A stretch of DNA of 64,000 nt, from positions 22,237-86,236 of the forward strand of contig NZ_JADDIX010000008.1 in the NCBI RefSeq assembly GCF_015070855.1, written 5' to 3'. Source of the stretch: Pseudomonas lopnurensis. Its GTDB lineage: Bacteria > Pseudomonadota > Gammaproteobacteria > Pseudomonadales > Pseudomonadaceae. Below are positions 51,281 to 61,755 of the stretch, one piece after another. Under the pieces are notes generated by a model. The model was not told the DNA's origin. It saw nothing but the letters and a program-made list of their open reading frames with translations, and searched no databases. Positions within the stretch are counted from its first letter, which is position 1, and each line of letters begins with the position of its first letter. The translations under genes and the position numbers were made by a program.

Positions 51281-51846
51281 AAGTGCCTTTCCCGCCCCGC
51301 GAACAGGTCGCGCAGATTGCTGCGATGGCGCCAGACGATCAATACCGCCAGTACGCTCATCGGCAGCAGCGCCGCCGGTTGTTGCCAGGCCAGCAGCGGC
51401 AGGCAGAGCGGCAGGGCGATGAGCGCGGCGAGCGAGCTGGTGCGGGTCAGGCGAAACACCGCCAGCCAGGCGATGATCGCCAGCAGCGCGGCGGGCGGAT
51501 AAAGCGCGAGCAGGGTGCCGGCGGCGGTGGCAACGCCCTTGCCGCCGCGAAAGCGGAAGTACAGGGGGTAAAGATGGCCGCACACCGCCGCCAGGCCGAT
51601 CCAGGCCTGTTGCTGGACGGCCAGGCCCAGTGAGGCCGCCAGCAATACCGGCAGCAGGCCCTTGAGCAGGTCGCCGAACAGCGTCCAGATCGCCAGGCGC
51701 TTGCCGGCCAGGCGCAGCATGTTGGTGGCGCCGGGATTGCCCGAGCCGCCGGCGCGCGGGTCCGGCATTCCGGCCAGGCGGCTGAGCAGAATGGCGAATG
51801 ACAGCGAACCGATGAGGTAGGCGAGCAGTGTCAGCAGCCAGAACAT
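51277..51846 (-). CDS. plsY: Glycerol-3-phosphate acyltransferase PlsY
   Basis: A 189-residue inner-membrane acyltransferase with five helices that uses acyl-phosphate. The three family motifs are [28 protein letters not shown] and the C-terminal [12 protein letters not shown]. Start 51846 ([17 protein letters not shown]) fits the family; a start three codons upstream is possible. Confidence 0.96.
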   Translation of the reverse strand: MFWLLTLLAYLIGSLSFAILLSRLAGMPDPRAGGSGNPGATNMLRLAGKRLAIWTLFGDLLKGLLPVLLAASLGLAVQQQAWIGLAAVCGHLYPLYFRFRGGKGVATAAGTLLALYPPAALLAIIAWLAVFRLTRTSSLAALIALPLCLPLLAWQQPAALLPMSVLAVLIVWRHRSNLRDLFAGRERHF

Positions 51847-51921
51847 GGAATCCATCCGGGGCAGGAAGCTCCTGAGTCTAACGATGCGTATCGAGCTTGT
51901 CGTGCCGTAGGAGAAAGTTGC

Positions 51922-52275
51922 GTGGATACAGTCTTCATCGAAGGTCTGGAAGTGGATACGGTGATCGGGGCCTATGACTGGGAGCGGGGCATCCGTCAGT
52001 GCCTGCACCTGGATCTGACGCTGGGCTGGGATATTCGTCCCGCCGCCGAGCATGACGAGTTGGGCAAGGCGCTGGATTACGCCCGGGTCGCTGCGGCGAT
52101 CGATCGCTTCGCCGGCGAGGCCCGCTTCGAGCTGGTGGAGACCTTTGCCGAACGCCTGGCGGCCATGCTGATGAGCGAGTTCGGCATCGTCTGGCTGCGC
52201 TTGCGGGTGACCAAGCCCGGGGTCAATCCGCGCGCACGCGCACTGGGCGTGGAGATCGAACGCGGATGTCGCTGA
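51922..52275 (+). CDS. folB: Dihydroneopterin aldolase
   Basis: A 117-residue FolB that converts dihydroneopterin to 6-hydroxymethyldihydropterin in folate synthesis. [19 protein letters not shown] and the glutamate in [13 protein letters not shown] are family hallmarks. The start is GTG 51922 with TAGGAG upstream. It overlaps folK by ten bases, so the two consecutive pathway steps are coupled. Confidence 0.95.
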   Translation: MDTVFIEGLEVDTVIGAYDWERGIRQCLHLDLTLGWDIRPAAEHDELGKALDYARVAAAIDRFAGEARFELVETFAERLAAMLMSEFGIVWLRLRVTKPGVNPRARALGVEIERGCR

Positions 52276-52808
52276 TCCCCGTGCTGCTCGGCCTGGGCAG
52301 CAATGCCCAGCGCGAAAGCCACCTGCATGCCGGCCTCGATGCGCTGGCCGAGCTGCTGCTGGACATGCGCTGCTCGCCGGTCTTCGAGAGCCTGGCGGTG
52401 GGCTACAAGGGCGACAATTTCTACAACCTGGTGGTGGCCGGCAACACCGCGCTACCGCTGACGGAACTGGACCGCAGGCTGAAATTCATCGAGGCGGACA
52501 ACGGCCGCTATGCGCCGGAGCGCAAGGGGCTGCCGCTGGATATCGACGTGCTGCTCTATGGCGATCTGGTCGGCAATTTCCACGGGCTGCTGCTGCCGCG
52601 CGCGGAGATTCTGAAGAATGCCTTCGTCCTCTGGCCGCTCGCCCTGCTGGCGCCCGCCAGGCACCACCCCGCGCTCGGCGAAAGCTTCGCCGAACTGTGG
52701 GATCGATCGTCCATCGACCAGCAGCTCTGGCCGGTGCCGTTCCAGTGGCGTGGCGTCGAGCTGACCTCGCCGGACTTGCTGCGCAGCCATCCGCCCTTGC
52801 AGGTCTGA
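52266..52808 (+). CDS. folK: HPPK-family pyrophosphokinase
   Basis: A 180-residue FolK-like enzyme, the next step after FolB, transferring pyrophosphate from ATP to 6-hydroxymethyldihydropterin. [13 protein letters not shown] and [12 protein letters not shown] are signature blocks (the latter supplies the two Mg-binding Asp). It may be a divergent second FolK copy, since Pseudomonas often carry another folK beside panB; this cannot be checked here. Confidence 0.88.
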   Translation: MSLIPVLLGLGSNAQRESHLHAGLDALAELLLDMRCSPVFESLAVGYKGDNFYNLVVAGNTALPLTELDRRLKFIEADNGRYAPERKGLPLDIDVLLYGDLVGNFHGLLLPRAEILKNAFVLWPLALLAPARHHPALGESFAELWDRSSIDQQLWPVPFQWRGVELTSPDLLRSHPPLQV

Positions 52809-52827
52809 GCACTGGTGTGCGCATTGC

Positions 52828-54012
52828 TCAGGCGTTCTGCTGCTTGTAGCCCCTGAGCCGTTCGAGGCGTTCGCGCTTGAGCGCCTCGCCCAGTTCGGCG
52901 CCCTGGTAGCCCCGTTCCAGCAGCGGCTTGACCGCCACCGCGCGGGCTGCGGCGGCCGCGCCGCGCAGATAGGCGGCCTGGGGGAAGCCGTGATGCTTGA
53001 AGTCCGGGCGAGCGCGGACGTCCATTTCGCAGGCGGTGATGAACTGCTCGAAGCGCTCGGGGCGACGGTAGATGTCGAAATGCTGCAGCAGGTCGAGGAG
53101 GGCTTCGGCCGGCAGGTCCGGGGCATGGAGGGCATGGGCCTGGTATCGCCCGACCAGCAGGGCCAGTTCCTGGCAGTCGCGAGGGGCCTTGCAGCGCTGG
53201 TTCGCCGCCTCGATCAGGCGCAGGCCGGTTTCGACTCGCTCGTCCTCCTGCGGCTCATGCGTCGTCGCGGCGCAGCCCTGCAGCAGGCAGGCCCAGCGTA
53301 CGGGCAGCCCTTGGCCGTGTGCCGCGCACTGGCGCAGCACGCCGAACAGGTGCTCGCCACGGTCGTGCGCGAGCAGGGCATCCACTTCCGGCAGCAGTTC
53401 GGCCAGGGCGCCGCAGTCGTGCAATACCTGGATGAACACGTCCGGCCGTGGCTCCATCAGCGCGCGGGATATTTCCTTCCAGCTGCGCTCCGGCGTCAGC
53501 GCCGACAGTTCGCCGGAGCGGGCCAGCTGGCGCATCAGCGCGCGGGTTTCCTCGGCGATGCTGAAGCCGAGTTCGGCATAGCGCGCGGCGAAGCGGGCGA
53601 CGCGCAGCACGCGCAGCGGGTCCTCGGCGAAGGCGGGGGAAACGTGCCGCAACAGGCGCGCCTGGAGGTCGTGCTGGCCGCCGTAGGGGTCGATCAGCTG
53701 GCCGGCTTCATCCTCGGCCATGGCGTTGATGGTGAGATCGCGGCGGATCAGGTCGTCCTCGAGGGTGACGTCGGGGCTGGCGTAGAAGGTGAAGCCACCG
53801 TAGCCGCGGCCGCTCTTGCGCTCGGTGCGCGCCAGGGCGTATTCCTCGCCGGTCTGCGGATGCAGGAAGACCGGGAAATCGGCACCGACCGGGCGGAAGC
53901 CTTTGGCCTGCATTTCTTCGGCGCTGGCACCGACCACCACCCAGTCCACTTCGCTCACCGCGCGGCCCAACAGGCGATCGCGCACCGCGCCGCCGACTTT
54001 GTAAATCTGCAT
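52828..54012 (-). CDS. cca: CCA-adding enzyme with degenerate HD domain
   Basis: A 394-residue class II tRNA nucleotidyltransferase. The N-terminal catalytic part [20 protein letters not shown] (the first metal Asp usual in DxD is Glu21) and [10 protein letters not shown] is intact. In gammaproteobacterial Cca an HD phosphohydrolase domain follows with a THDLGKG motif; here that stretch reads [12 protein letters not shown], so the HD metal site is lost. Adding CCA should persist; the phosphodiesterase activity probably not. Converges with folK. Confidence 0.92.
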   Translation of the reverse strand: MQIYKVGGAVRDRLLGRAVSEVDWVVVGASAEEMQAKGFRPVGADFPVFLHPQTGEEYALARTERKSGRGYGGFTFYASPDVTLEDDLIRRDLTINAMAEDEAGQLIDPYGGQHDLQARLLRHVSPAFAEDPLRVLRVARFAARYAELGFSIAEETRALMRQLARSGELSALTPERSWKEISRALMEPRPDVFIQVLHDCGALAELLPEVDALLAHDRGEHLFGVLRQCAAHGQGLPVRWACLLQGCAATTHEPQEDERVETGLRLIEAANQRCKAPRDCQELALLVGRYQAHALHAPDLPAEALLDLLQHFDIYRRPERFEQFITACEMDVRARPDFKHHGFPQAAYLRGAAAAARAVAVKPLLERGYQGAELGEALKRERLERLRGYKQQNA

Positions 54013-54104
54013 GTTCTACCTCCGTTGGCACGGAGGATAAAGGATAAGCGCGCCCAGGCCACCCATTGTCTCGAGTGGCGGGGTGCTGCGGGCGCGCGCC
54101 GCGT

Positions 54105-55649
54105 TCAGGCGAAATTCATTCCGGGAAAGCGGCTTTCGGTCTCCGGATCGCTGCCGCGCGGCGGCATGTGGTGCGTATTGACCAGCTTGTCGTCCTGCAT
54201 CGACTGCAGGTGCACGTCGAACCCCCAGAGCCGGTGCAGGTGCTTGAGCACGTCGTCGGTCGAGCTGCCCAGCGGTTTGCGGTCGTGCTGCTGGTGGCGC
54301 AGGGTCAGCGAGCGGTCGCCGCGGCGATCGACGTTCCACACCTGCACGTTGGGCTCGCGGTTGCCGAGGTTGTATTGCGCGGCGAGCAGCTCGCGAATGG
54401 TGTGATAGCCGCTTTCGTCGTGGATCGCCGGCACCAGCAGCTCGTCCCTGCGATCGTCGTCGAGGATGCTGAACAGCTTGAGGTCGCGGATCACCTTGGG
54501 CGAGAGGAACTGCAGGATGAAGCTCTCGTCCTTGAAGTTGGCCATGGCGAACTTGACCGTGGTCAACCAGTCGCTGCCGGCGATGTCCGGGAACCAGCGC
54601 TTGTCCTCTTCGGTGGGATGTTCGCAGATGCGGCGGATGTCCTGGTACATGGCGAAGCCCAGGGTGTAGGGGTTGATGCCGCTGTAGTAGGGGCTGTCGA
54701 AGCCCGGCTGGTAGATCACGCTGGTGTGCGACTGCAGGAATTCCATCATGAAGCCGTCGGTGACCAGGCCTTCGTCGTAGAGGTCGTTGAGCAGCGTGTA
54801 GTGCCAGAACGTCGCCCAGCCTTCGTTCATGACCTGCGTCTGGCGCTGCGGGTAGAAGTATTGCGCGATCTTGCGCACGATGCGCACCACCTCGCGCTGC
54901 CAGGGTTCCAGCAACGGCGCGTGTTTCTCGATGAAGTAGAGGATGTTCTCCTGCGGCTCGGCCGGGAAGCGCTGGTCGCGTTCGCGCTCGTCGCCCTTTT
55001 CGCCGAAGTTGGGAATGGTCCGCCAGAGATCGTTGATCTGCTTCTGCAGGTGCTCCTCGCGATCCTTCTGCCGCCGCCGCTCTTCCTCGGCGGAAATGGG
55101 GTAGGGCCGCTTGTAGCGGTCGACGCCGTAGTTCATCAGGGCGTGGCAGGAGTCGATCAGGTCTTCCACCGCTTCGATGCCGTGGCGCTCCTCGCATTGG
55201 GTGATGTACTGCTTGGCGAACACCAGGTAATCGATGATCGAGCTGGCATCGGTCCAGGTGCGGAACAGGTAGTTGCCCTTGAAGAAGCTGTTGTGGCCAT
55301 AGCTGGCATGGGCGATCACCAGCGCCTGCATGCACATGGTGTTCTCTTCCATGAGGTAGGCGATGCAGGGATCGGAATTGATCACGATTTCGTAGGCCAG
55401 GCCCATCTGGCCGCGCTTGTAGTGCTTCTCGGTATGCAGGAACTGCTTGCCGTAGGACCAGTGGTGGTAGCCCAGCGGCATGCCGACCGAGGCATAGGCA
55501 TCCATCATCTGCTCGGCGGTGATCACCTCGATCTGGTTCGGGTAGGTGTCCAGCGCGTAGCGTTCGGCGATCCGGCCGATTTCGCGGTCATAGGCGCGGA
55601 TCAGTTCGAAGGTCCATTCCGAGCCGGTGGAAATGGGCTGTCGTTTCAT
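54105..55649 (-). CDS. SpoVR family protein
   Basis: A 514-residue SpoVR/YcgB-like cytosolic protein. The family block SYGHNSFFKGNYLFRTWTDASSIIDYLVFAKQY and YHHWSYGKQF are clear. It is the third gene of prkA-yeaH-spoVR, a stationary-phase/stress operon conserved in Pseudomonas and enterics. Start 55649 (MKRQPISTGSEW) chosen over one three codons upstream. Confidence 0.95.
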   Translation of the reverse strand: MKRQPISTGSEWTFELIRAYDREIGRIAERYALDTYPNQIEVITAEQMMDAYASVGMPLGYHHWSYGKQFLHTEKHYKRGQMGLAYEIVINSDPCIAYLMEENTMCMQALVIAHASYGHNSFFKGNYLFRTWTDASSIIDYLVFAKQYITQCEERHGIEAVEDLIDSCHALMNYGVDRYKRPYPISAEEERRRQKDREEHLQKQINDLWRTIPNFGEKGDERERDQRFPAEPQENILYFIEKHAPLLEPWQREVVRIVRKIAQYFYPQRQTQVMNEGWATFWHYTLLNDLYDEGLVTDGFMMEFLQSHTSVIYQPGFDSPYYSGINPYTLGFAMYQDIRRICEHPTEEDKRWFPDIAGSDWLTTVKFAMANFKDESFILQFLSPKVIRDLKLFSILDDDRRDELLVPAIHDESGYHTIRELLAAQYNLGNREPNVQVWNVDRRGDRSLTLRHQQHDRKPLGSSTDDVLKHLHRLWGFDVHLQSMQDDKLVNTHHMPPRGSDPETESRFPGMNFA

Positions 55650-55659
55650 GCTGCGCACC

Positions 55660-56931
55660 TCAGCTGGTCATCCGCCGCTGGAAGAGCTCGCGGAACACCG
55701 GGTAGATGTCCGCGGCACTCACCAGTTGCTGTTGGGCGAACGCCTCGGAGAAGGCTTCGGCCACCTGGTTGTACTCGTACCAGAGCGCCTGGTGCTCGCG
55801 CGGGGTGATTTCGACATAGGTGAAATACTGCACGAAGGGCATGATCTGGTTGATCAGGATGTCGCGGCACAGCGGCGAATCGTCGTTCCAGTTGTCGCCG
55901 TCGGAGGCCTGTGCGGCATAGATGTTCCACTCGTTGGCCGGATAACGCTCGGCCATGATCTCCTGCATCATCTTCAGCGCGCTGGAGACGATGGTGCCGC
56001 CGGTTTCCCGCGAATAGAAGAACTCTTCCTCGTCGACTTCCTTGGCGCTGGTGTGGTGGCGGATGAAGACGACGTCGATCTTGTCGTAGTTCCGCTTGAG
56101 GAACAGGTAGAGCAGGATGAAGAAGCGCTTGGCGATGTCCTTGGTGGCCTGGGTCATCGAGCCGGAGACGTCCATCAGGCAGAACATCACCGCCTTGGAA
56201 CTGGGGTTGGGGTGCTTGACCAGCAGGTTGTACTTGAGGTCGAAGGTGTCGAGGAACGGCACGCGGTTGATGCGCGCCTTGAGGCGTTCGATTTCTTCCT
56301 CCGCAGCCTTGATGTCGCCGAAGTTGTTCGGCTCCTCCAGGCGCAGCCGTTCCAGTTCGGCCTTCAGTTCGCGCAGCTTGCTACGGCTGCTGCCGGACAA
56401 TGCGATGCGCCGGGCATGGGCCGAACGCAGGGTGCGCACGATGTTGATCCGCGCCGGATTGCCTTCGTTGCTGATGCCGGCGCGCACCGTCTTGAAGGTG
56501 TCGGTGCCGGTGAGGTGGCGCTTGACCAGATTGGGCAGCTCCAGGTCTTCGAACATGAAGTCGAGAAACTCCTCCTGGGTGATCTGGAACACGAAGTCGT
56601 CCATGCCTTCGCCGCTGTTGCTGGCCTGGCCGGCGCCCTGGCCGCCCCCGCCACCCTGCGGCCGCGGGATGCGCTCGCCGGCGATGAATTCCTTGTTGCC
56701 GGGGTGAACGATGGTCTGGCGTCCGCCGCGGCCGTGGTGAAGCACCGGCTCGTCGATGTCGCGGCCGGGAATGCTGATCTGTTCGCCATGTTCCATGTCG
56801 GTGATGGAGCGCCGTCCGACGGCCTCCTCCACCGCTTTCTTGATATGACCACGGTACCGCTGCAGGAAGCGCTGGCGGTTCACCGTGCTTTTGTTCTTGC
56901 CATTCAGGCGACGGTCGATCACATAACTCAT
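55660..56931 (-). CDS. yeaH: YeaH/YhbH family protein (DUF444)
   Basis: A 423-residue DUF444 protein with a C-terminal von Willebrand A-like domain with MIDAS-like DVSGSM (residue about 215). In the family it works with PrkA in stress signalling and nitrogen response, with no biochemical activity firmly known. Second gene of the prkA-yeaH-spoVR operon. Confidence 0.95.
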   Translation of the reverse strand: MSYVIDRRLNGKNKSTVNRQRFLQRYRGHIKKAVEEAVGRRSITDMEHGEQISIPGRDIDEPVLHHGRGGRQTIVHPGNKEFIAGERIPRPQGGGGGQGAGQASNSGEGMDDFVFQITQEEFLDFMFEDLELPNLVKRHLTGTDTFKTVRAGISNEGNPARINIVRTLRSAHARRIALSGSSRSKLRELKAELERLRLEEPNNFGDIKAAEEEIERLKARINRVPFLDTFDLKYNLLVKHPNPSSKAVMFCLMDVSGSMTQATKDIAKRFFILLYLFLKRNYDKIDVVFIRHHTSAKEVDEEEFFYSRETGGTIVSSALKMMQEIMAERYPANEWNIYAAQASDGDNWNDDSPLCRDILINQIMPFVQYFTYVEITPREHQALWYEYNQVAEAFSEAFAQQQLVSAADIYPVFRELFQRRMTS

Positions 56932-56951
56932 AGAAGCCCCTCCGGGGCAGT

Positions 56952-57034
56952 TGCAAGCCTCAAGCTACAAGCTGCAAGAAAGGAGCATGTGCGCGCTTTG
57001 CTCTCTCTTGCCGCTTGAAGCTTGCAGCTTGCGG
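56952..57034. repeat. Inverted heptamer repeat between yeaH and prkA
   Basis: Two tracts of AGCTTGC-type words in opposite orientation (56952-56978 and 57008-57034) that would form a long hairpin in the operon mRNA between prkA and yeaH. Same family as the tandem array at 1-50. May influence relative expression. Confidence 0.8.
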
Positions 57035-57040
57035 CTGCTG

Positions 57041-58963
57041 TCACTGTGATTTCCGTACCCGCAAATACCACTCGGACAGCAGGCGAACCTGTTTCTCCGT
57101 GTAGCCCCGTTCGACCATGCGCACGACGAAGTCGTTGTGCTTCTTCTGGTCTTCCTTGCTGGCCTTGGCGTTGAAGCTGATGACCGGCAGCAGGTCCTCG
57201 GTGTTGGAGAACATTTTCTTCTCGATGACCACGCGCAGCTTCTCGTAGCTGAGCCAGGAGGGATTCTTGCCGTTGTTGTTGGCGCGGGCGCGCAGCACGA
57301 AGTTGACGATCTCGTTGCGGAAGTCCTTCGGGTTGCTGATGCCGGCCGGCTTCTCGATCTTCTCCAACTCCTCGTTGAGCGCAACGCGGTTGAGGATCTC
57401 GCCGGTCTCCGGATCGCGGTATTCCTGATCCTGGATCCAGAAGTCGGCGTAGAGCACGTAGCGGTCGAAGATGTTCTGCCCATACTCGCTATAGGACTCG
57501 AGATAGGCGGTCTGGATTTCCTTGCCGATGAACTCGATGTAGCGCGGCGCCAGGTATTCCTTGATGAAGCGCAAATAGCGTTCCCGGACTTCGGCGGGGA
57601 ACTGCTCCTGCTCGATCTGCTGCTCCAGCACATAGAGCAGGTGCACCGGGTTGGCGGCGATCTCGTGGGGGTCGAAGTTGAACACCTTGGAGAGGATCTT
57701 GAAGGCGAAGCGGGTGGAGAGCCCGTTCATGCCCTCGTCGACGCCGGCGGTATCGCGGTATTCCTGGATCGACTTGGCCTTGGGGTCGGTGTCCTTCAGG
57801 TTCTCGCCGTCATAGACGCGCATCTTCGAGTAGATATTGGAGTTCTCCGGTTCCTTCAGCCGCGACAACACCGAGAACTGGGCCAGCATCTTCAGCGTAT
57901 CCGGTGCGCAATGCGCCTGGGCCAGCGAGCTGTTGGTCAGCAGCTTGTCGTAGATCTTCACCTCGTCGGTGACCCGCAGGCAGTAGGGCACCTTGACGAT
58001 GTAGATGCGGTCGATGAAGGCCTCGTTGTTCTTGTTGTTGCGGAAGCTGTGCCACTCCGACTCGTTGGAGTGGGCGAGCAGGATGCCGCTGTAGGGAATC
58101 GCGCCAAGGCCCTCGGTGCTGTTGTAGTTGCCTTCCTGGGTGGCGGTCAGCAGCGGGTGCAGCACCTTGATCGGCGCCTTGAACATCTCGACGAATTCCA
58201 TCAGGCCCTGGTTGGCCCGGCACAGCGCGCCGGAATAGCTGTAGGCGTCGGCATCGTTCTGCGGGAATTCCTCCAGCTTGCGGATATCCACCTTGCCCAC
58301 CAGCGAGGAGATGTCCTGGTTGTTCTCGTCGCCCGGCTCGGTCTTGGCCACGGCGATCTGGTTGAGGATCGACGGATAGAGCTTGACCACGCGGAACTGG
58401 CTGATGTCGCCGCCGAACTCCTGCAGGCGCTTGGTCGCCCAGGGCGACATGATGCTGTTGAGGTAGCGCAGCGGGATGCCGTAGTCCTCTTCGAGGATCT
58501 GCGCATCTTCGGCGGGGTTGAACAATCCGAGCGGCGATTCGAAGACCGGCGAGCCCTTGATGGCGTAGAAGGGCACGTGCTCCATCAGCTGCTTGAGCTT
58601 TTCCGCCAGGGAGGACTTGCCGCCCCCGACCGGGCCGAGCAGGTAGAGGATCTGTTTCTTCTCCTCCAGGCCCTGGGCGGCATGCCGGAAGTACGAAACG
58701 ATCTGGTCGATGCACTCCTCCATGCCATGGAAATCCTCGAACGCCGGATAGCGGCGGATCACCTTGTTGGAGAAGATGCGCGACAGCCGTGGGTCGGTGG
58801 AGGTGTCCACCAGCTCGGGCTCGCCGATGGCCATCAGCAGCCGCTCGGCGGCGCTGGCGTAGGTCCCCGGGTCCTGCTTGCACAGATCGAGGTATTCCTG
58901 GAGCGAATACTCTTCCTGGCGGGTCGCTTCGAATCGTTGCTGGAAGTGGCTGAAAATGCTCAT
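57041..58963 (-). CDS. prkA: PrkA family serine protein kinase
   Basis: A 640-residue PrkA/YeaG. It has an AAA-like P-loop GPVGGGKSSL near residue 110 and a C-terminal PrkA domain. In the family it is a serine kinase/ATPase expressed in stationary phase and nitrogen starvation. ATG 58963 (MSIFSHFQQRFEATRQEEY) matches known length. First gene of the operon with yeaH and spoVR. Confidence 0.96.
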   Translation of the reverse strand: MSIFSHFQQRFEATRQEEYSLQEYLDLCKQDPGTYASAAERLLMAIGEPELVDTSTDPRLSRIFSNKVIRRYPAFEDFHGMEECIDQIVSYFRHAAQGLEEKKQILYLLGPVGGGKSSLAEKLKQLMEHVPFYAIKGSPVFESPLGLFNPAEDAQILEEDYGIPLRYLNSIMSPWATKRLQEFGGDISQFRVVKLYPSILNQIAVAKTEPGDENNQDISSLVGKVDIRKLEEFPQNDADAYSYSGALCRANQGLMEFVEMFKAPIKVLHPLLTATQEGNYNSTEGLGAIPYSGILLAHSNESEWHSFRNNKNNEAFIDRIYIVKVPYCLRVTDEVKIYDKLLTNSSLAQAHCAPDTLKMLAQFSVLSRLKEPENSNIYSKMRVYDGENLKDTDPKAKSIQEYRDTAGVDEGMNGLSTRFAFKILSKVFNFDPHEIAANPVHLLYVLEQQIEQEQFPAEVRERYLRFIKEYLAPRYIEFIGKEIQTAYLESYSEYGQNIFDRYVLYADFWIQDQEYRDPETGEILNRVALNEELEKIEKPAGISNPKDFRNEIVNFVLRARANNNGKNPSWLSYEKLRVVIEKKMFSNTEDLLPVISFNAKASKEDQKKHNDFVVRMVERGYTEKQVRLLSEWYLRVRKSQ

Positions 58964-59233
58964 GACTTCACCTCGGTCGATGCACGAATGGCGTGTCATC
59001 AGGCATCCTGGAGCCCGGCCGAAGTGGCGGCCAGTGGAGTTCCCCCGAACACCTAATGGTCGAAACCCTGAATTCCGGTAGCCGTTTCCCGGCTTACATG
59101 CATTGGATGGCCTTAACTCAAGGATAGTTCGGATTCGGCGAGATCAAGGGGAGGGAAGGCATTTAGGACCTGCCGTTCGGCTGACGACGGCCTTCAGGCC
59201 GCGGCTGGCGCGGCACCGGGGGGAAATATTTTT

Positions 59234-59563
59234 TTACGCTTGTTCGTCGTGCTCGACGTGTGCGGGGTAGGTGTGGCGCCAGAGTTCGAAACCGCCGTCG
59301 AGACTGTAGACGTCGGAGAAACCCTGGTTGACCAGATAGGCCGCGGCGCTCTGGCTCGAGTGACCGTGGTAGCAGGTCACGATCAGCGGCTGATCGAGAT
59401 CGGCGGCGGCGATGAAATCCGGCAGCGAATGATTGTCCAGGTGTACGGAGCCGACGATATGCCCGCTGGCATAGCTCTGTGGATCGCGAATGTCGACGAT
59501 CACCGCGCCGGTGTCGCGCATGGCCTGGGCTTGCTCGGGAGCGATGCGTTTGAAGTCGGTCAT
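59234..59563 (-). CDS. glpE: Thiosulfate sulfurtransferase GlpE
   Basis: A 109-residue single rhodanese domain with the active-site Cys in CYHGHSSQ, transferring sulfur from thiosulfate to acceptors in the cytosol. Its start overlaps the apaH stop by four bases, so it ends the apaG-apaH-glpE string. Confidence 0.95.
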   Translation of the reverse strand: MTDFKRIAPEQAQAMRDTGAVIVDIRDPQSYASGHIVGSVHLDNHSLPDFIAAADLDQPLIVTCYHGHSSQSAAAYLVNQGFSDVYSLDGGFELWRHTYPAHVEHDEQA

Positions 59564-60387
59564 ACTGGTTTCCCATGGTCGCAGTGACAGCGGTGCAGCT
59601 CGCCGCTGTCGAGGTTCATCAGTGTCATCGCATTGCCCCAGACGCAGCCGGTATCCAGCGCGAAGACGTTCGGCTCGTCGCAGCGGCCCTCGAGGGCGGC
59701 CCAATGGCCGAAGATCAGCTTGACGTTACGGGTCTTGCGGCTCGGATGGCTGAACCAGGGCGCGTAACCGGCGGGTGCGCTGTCCACGCCCTCCTTGGCT
59801 TCCAGGTCGAGGGTGCCGTCGGCCTTGCAGAAACGCATGCGGGTGAAATAGTTGGTGATCAGGCGCAGGCGTGGCACGCCATGCAGTTCCTTGTTCCACT
59901 TGGCTGGCTGATTGCCGTACATGCCATCGAGAAATGGCATCAGCAGGGCATCGTCCTGCAGGGCCTGTTCGACCTCGGCAGCCCGCCGGAGCGCCTTTTC
60001 CAGCGTCCACTGTGGCGGGATGCCGGCATGCACCAGCGCGGTGTGACGCTCGGCATCGTAATGGATGAGCTTCTGCCGGCGCAGCCAGTCGATCAGGTCG
60101 CCGCGGTCGGGCGCGGCGAGGATCGGCTTGAGGGTGTCGGATTTGCGCATGCGCTCGATGTCGTGCGCCACGGCCAGCAGGTGCAGGTCGTGGTTGCCGA
60201 GCACGGTGATGGCGGACGCTTCGAGGTCGCGGACGTAGCGCAGCGCCTCCAGCGATTGCGGGCCGCGGTTGACCAGATCGCCGGCCAGCCACAGGCAATC
60301 GCGCGACGGGCTGAAATCGACTCGCTGCAGCAGGCATTTCAGCGGTTCGAGGCAACCCTGCAGGTCACCGACAGCATAGGTGGTCAA
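59560..60387 (-). CDS. apaH: Diadenosine tetraphosphatase
   Basis: A 275-residue symmetrical Ap4A hydrolase with the metallophosphatase motifs GDLQGC, GDLVNRG and GNHD; releases two ADP and can also decap Np4-RNA. Overlaps apaG by four bases. Confidence 0.97.
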   Translation of the reverse strand: MTTYAVGDLQGCLEPLKCLLQRVDFSPSRDCLWLAGDLVNRGPQSLEALRYVRDLEASAITVLGNHDLHLLAVAHDIERMRKSDTLKPILAAPDRGDLIDWLRRQKLIHYDAERHTALVHAGIPPQWTLEKALRRAAEVEQALQDDALLMPFLDGMYGNQPAKWNKELHGVPRLRLITNYFTRMRFCKADGTLDLEAKEGVDSAPAGYAPWFSHPSRKTRNVKLIFGHWAALEGRCDEPNVFALDTGCVWGNAMTLMNLDSGELHRCHCDHGKPV

Positions 60388-60767
60388 TGCAATGCTCCGG
60401 GTACGGCCAGGCGGAACGGTGCAATGATGGCGTCGAAGCGGTGTCCGTCCTCCGCCAGCATCTGATAGCTGCCCTGCATGCTGCCGACACAGGTCGGCAA
60501 CAGTGTTCCGCTGGTGTAGACATGGTGTTCGCCAGGTGCGATCAGCGGTTGTTCGCCGATGACGCCGTCGCCGCGCACCTCCTGCACCTGGCCATCGCCA
60601 TCGGTGATGATCCAGTGCCGCGAGAGCAACTGCGCCGCGATCTCGCCATTGTTCGCGATGGTTACCGTGTAGGCAAAGGCGTAGCGATTTTGTTCCGGCT
60701 CCGACTGCGCGGTCAGATAGCGCGGAGTGACGCTGACATCGATGCGATAGCGTTGTTCTTCGGACAT
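60384..60767 (-). CDS. apaG: ApaG protein
   Basis: A 127-residue protein with an immunoglobulin/fibronectin-type fold ([32 protein letters not shown]). Found with apaH; its role is poorly known, perhaps protein-protein contacts. ATG 60767. Confidence 0.96.
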   Translation of the reverse strand: MSEEQRYRIDVSVTPRYLTAQSEPEQNRYAFAYTVTIANNGEIAAQLLSRHWIITDGDGQVQEVRGDGVIGEQPLIAPGEHHVYTSGTLLPTCVGSMQGSYQMLAEDGHRFDAIIAPFRLAVPGALH

Positions 60768-60807
60768 GGGCACGGACTCGCTGGGGCGGATGGTGAGGAC
60801 TGTCGGC

Positions 60808-61596
60808 CTAGCTGCGCTCCACCAGTTGATCGGAAAGGCGGACGAAAGCCGCCAGGTCCAACTGCTCGGGGCGCAGGCTGCCGTCCACTTCGGCGGCCTC
60901 GATGGCTTGCGCATCGAGCAGACCCTTGAGCGTATTGCGCAGGGTCTTGCGGCGCTGGTTGAAGGCTTCACGCACGACGCGCTCCAGTTGGCGGTGATCG
61001 CGTGCCGGATGCGGCGGGGTGTCGTGAGGCACCAGCCGGACGATGGCCGAGTCGACCTTGGGCGCCGGGTTGAAGGCGCCCGGGCCGACATTGAACAGAT
61101 GCTCCACCCGGCAATGGTACTGCACCATGATCGACAACCGTCCCCAGTCACCGCCGCCCGGCTGCGCCGCAAGGCGTTCGACCACTTCCTTCTGCAGCAT
61201 GAAGTGCATGTCGCGGATCAGCCCAGCGTGCTCGAGCAGGTGGAAGATCAACGGCGTGGAGATGTTGTAGGGCAGATTGCCGACGATGCGCAGGCTGGCC
61301 GGCTCCTCGCCGAGGCGGGCGAAATCGAACTTCAGCGCATCGCCCTGGTGCAGGGCGAAATTGGCGCGCTCGGCGAACTTGCTCTGCAGGATCGGGATCA
61401 GGTCGAGGTCCAGTTCCACCACGTCCAGATGCGCGCCGCTGTCCAGCAGCCCCTCGGTGAGGGCGCCCTGGCCGGGGCCGATCTCGACCAGGCGCTCGCC
61501 TTCCCTGGCATGGATGGCGCGCAGGATGCGATGGATCACGCCGGCATCGTGCAGGAAATTCTGGCCGAAGCGCTTGCGCGCACGGTGTTGATGCAT
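60808..61596 (-). CDS. rsmA: 16S rRNA dimethyladenosine transferase
   Basis: A 262-residue KsgA/RsmA that dimethylates A1518 and A1519 of 16S rRNA. SAM motif I is [11 protein letters not shown] and motif IV is NLPYNIS. Start 61596 ([16 protein letters not shown]), with GGAG upstream within the repeat region. Confidence 0.97.
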   Translation of the reverse strand: MHQHRARKRFGQNFLHDAGVIHRILRAIHAREGERLVEIGPGQGALTEGLLDSGAHLDVVELDLDLIPILQSKFAERANFALHQGDALKFDFARLGEEPASLRIVGNLPYNISTPLIFHLLEHAGLIRDMHFMLQKEVVERLAAQPGGGDWGRLSIMVQYHCRVEHLFNVGPGAFNPAPKVDSAIVRLVPHDTPPHPARDHRQLERVVREAFNQRRKTLRNTLKGLLDAQAIEAAEVDGSLRPEQLDLAAFVRLSDQLVERS

Positions 61597-61610
61597 AGGG
61601 GCAGCTCCAA

Positions 61611-61755
61611 GCGGCAAGCTTCAAGCTGCAAGCGAAAAGCAAGAGCGTAAAGCGAAAAGAGACAGGAGCGAAGCTTATCAGGTGAGCCCGGGGACGGCAC
61701 ACTTGTGGTGGCATCGCTTTTAGCTTGCGGCTTGAAGCTTGCGGCTTGCGGCTTG
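61611..61755. repeat. Inverted heptamer repeats between rsmA and pdxA
   Basis: AGCTTGC-type tracts lie at 61611-61640 and, in the other orientation, at 61722-61755. The latter overlaps the 3' end of pdxA. They could pair across the intergenic region. Same family as 1-50 and 56952-57034. Confidence 0.8.

Noticed and set aside
54066-55808. A long + strand open frame across spoVR
   Set aside because: Shadow of spoVR; its composition (Val, His, Gly, Arg rich) is that of antisense frames.
57137-59056. A long + strand open frame across prkA
   Set aside because: Shadow of prkA produced by GC-rich third positions.
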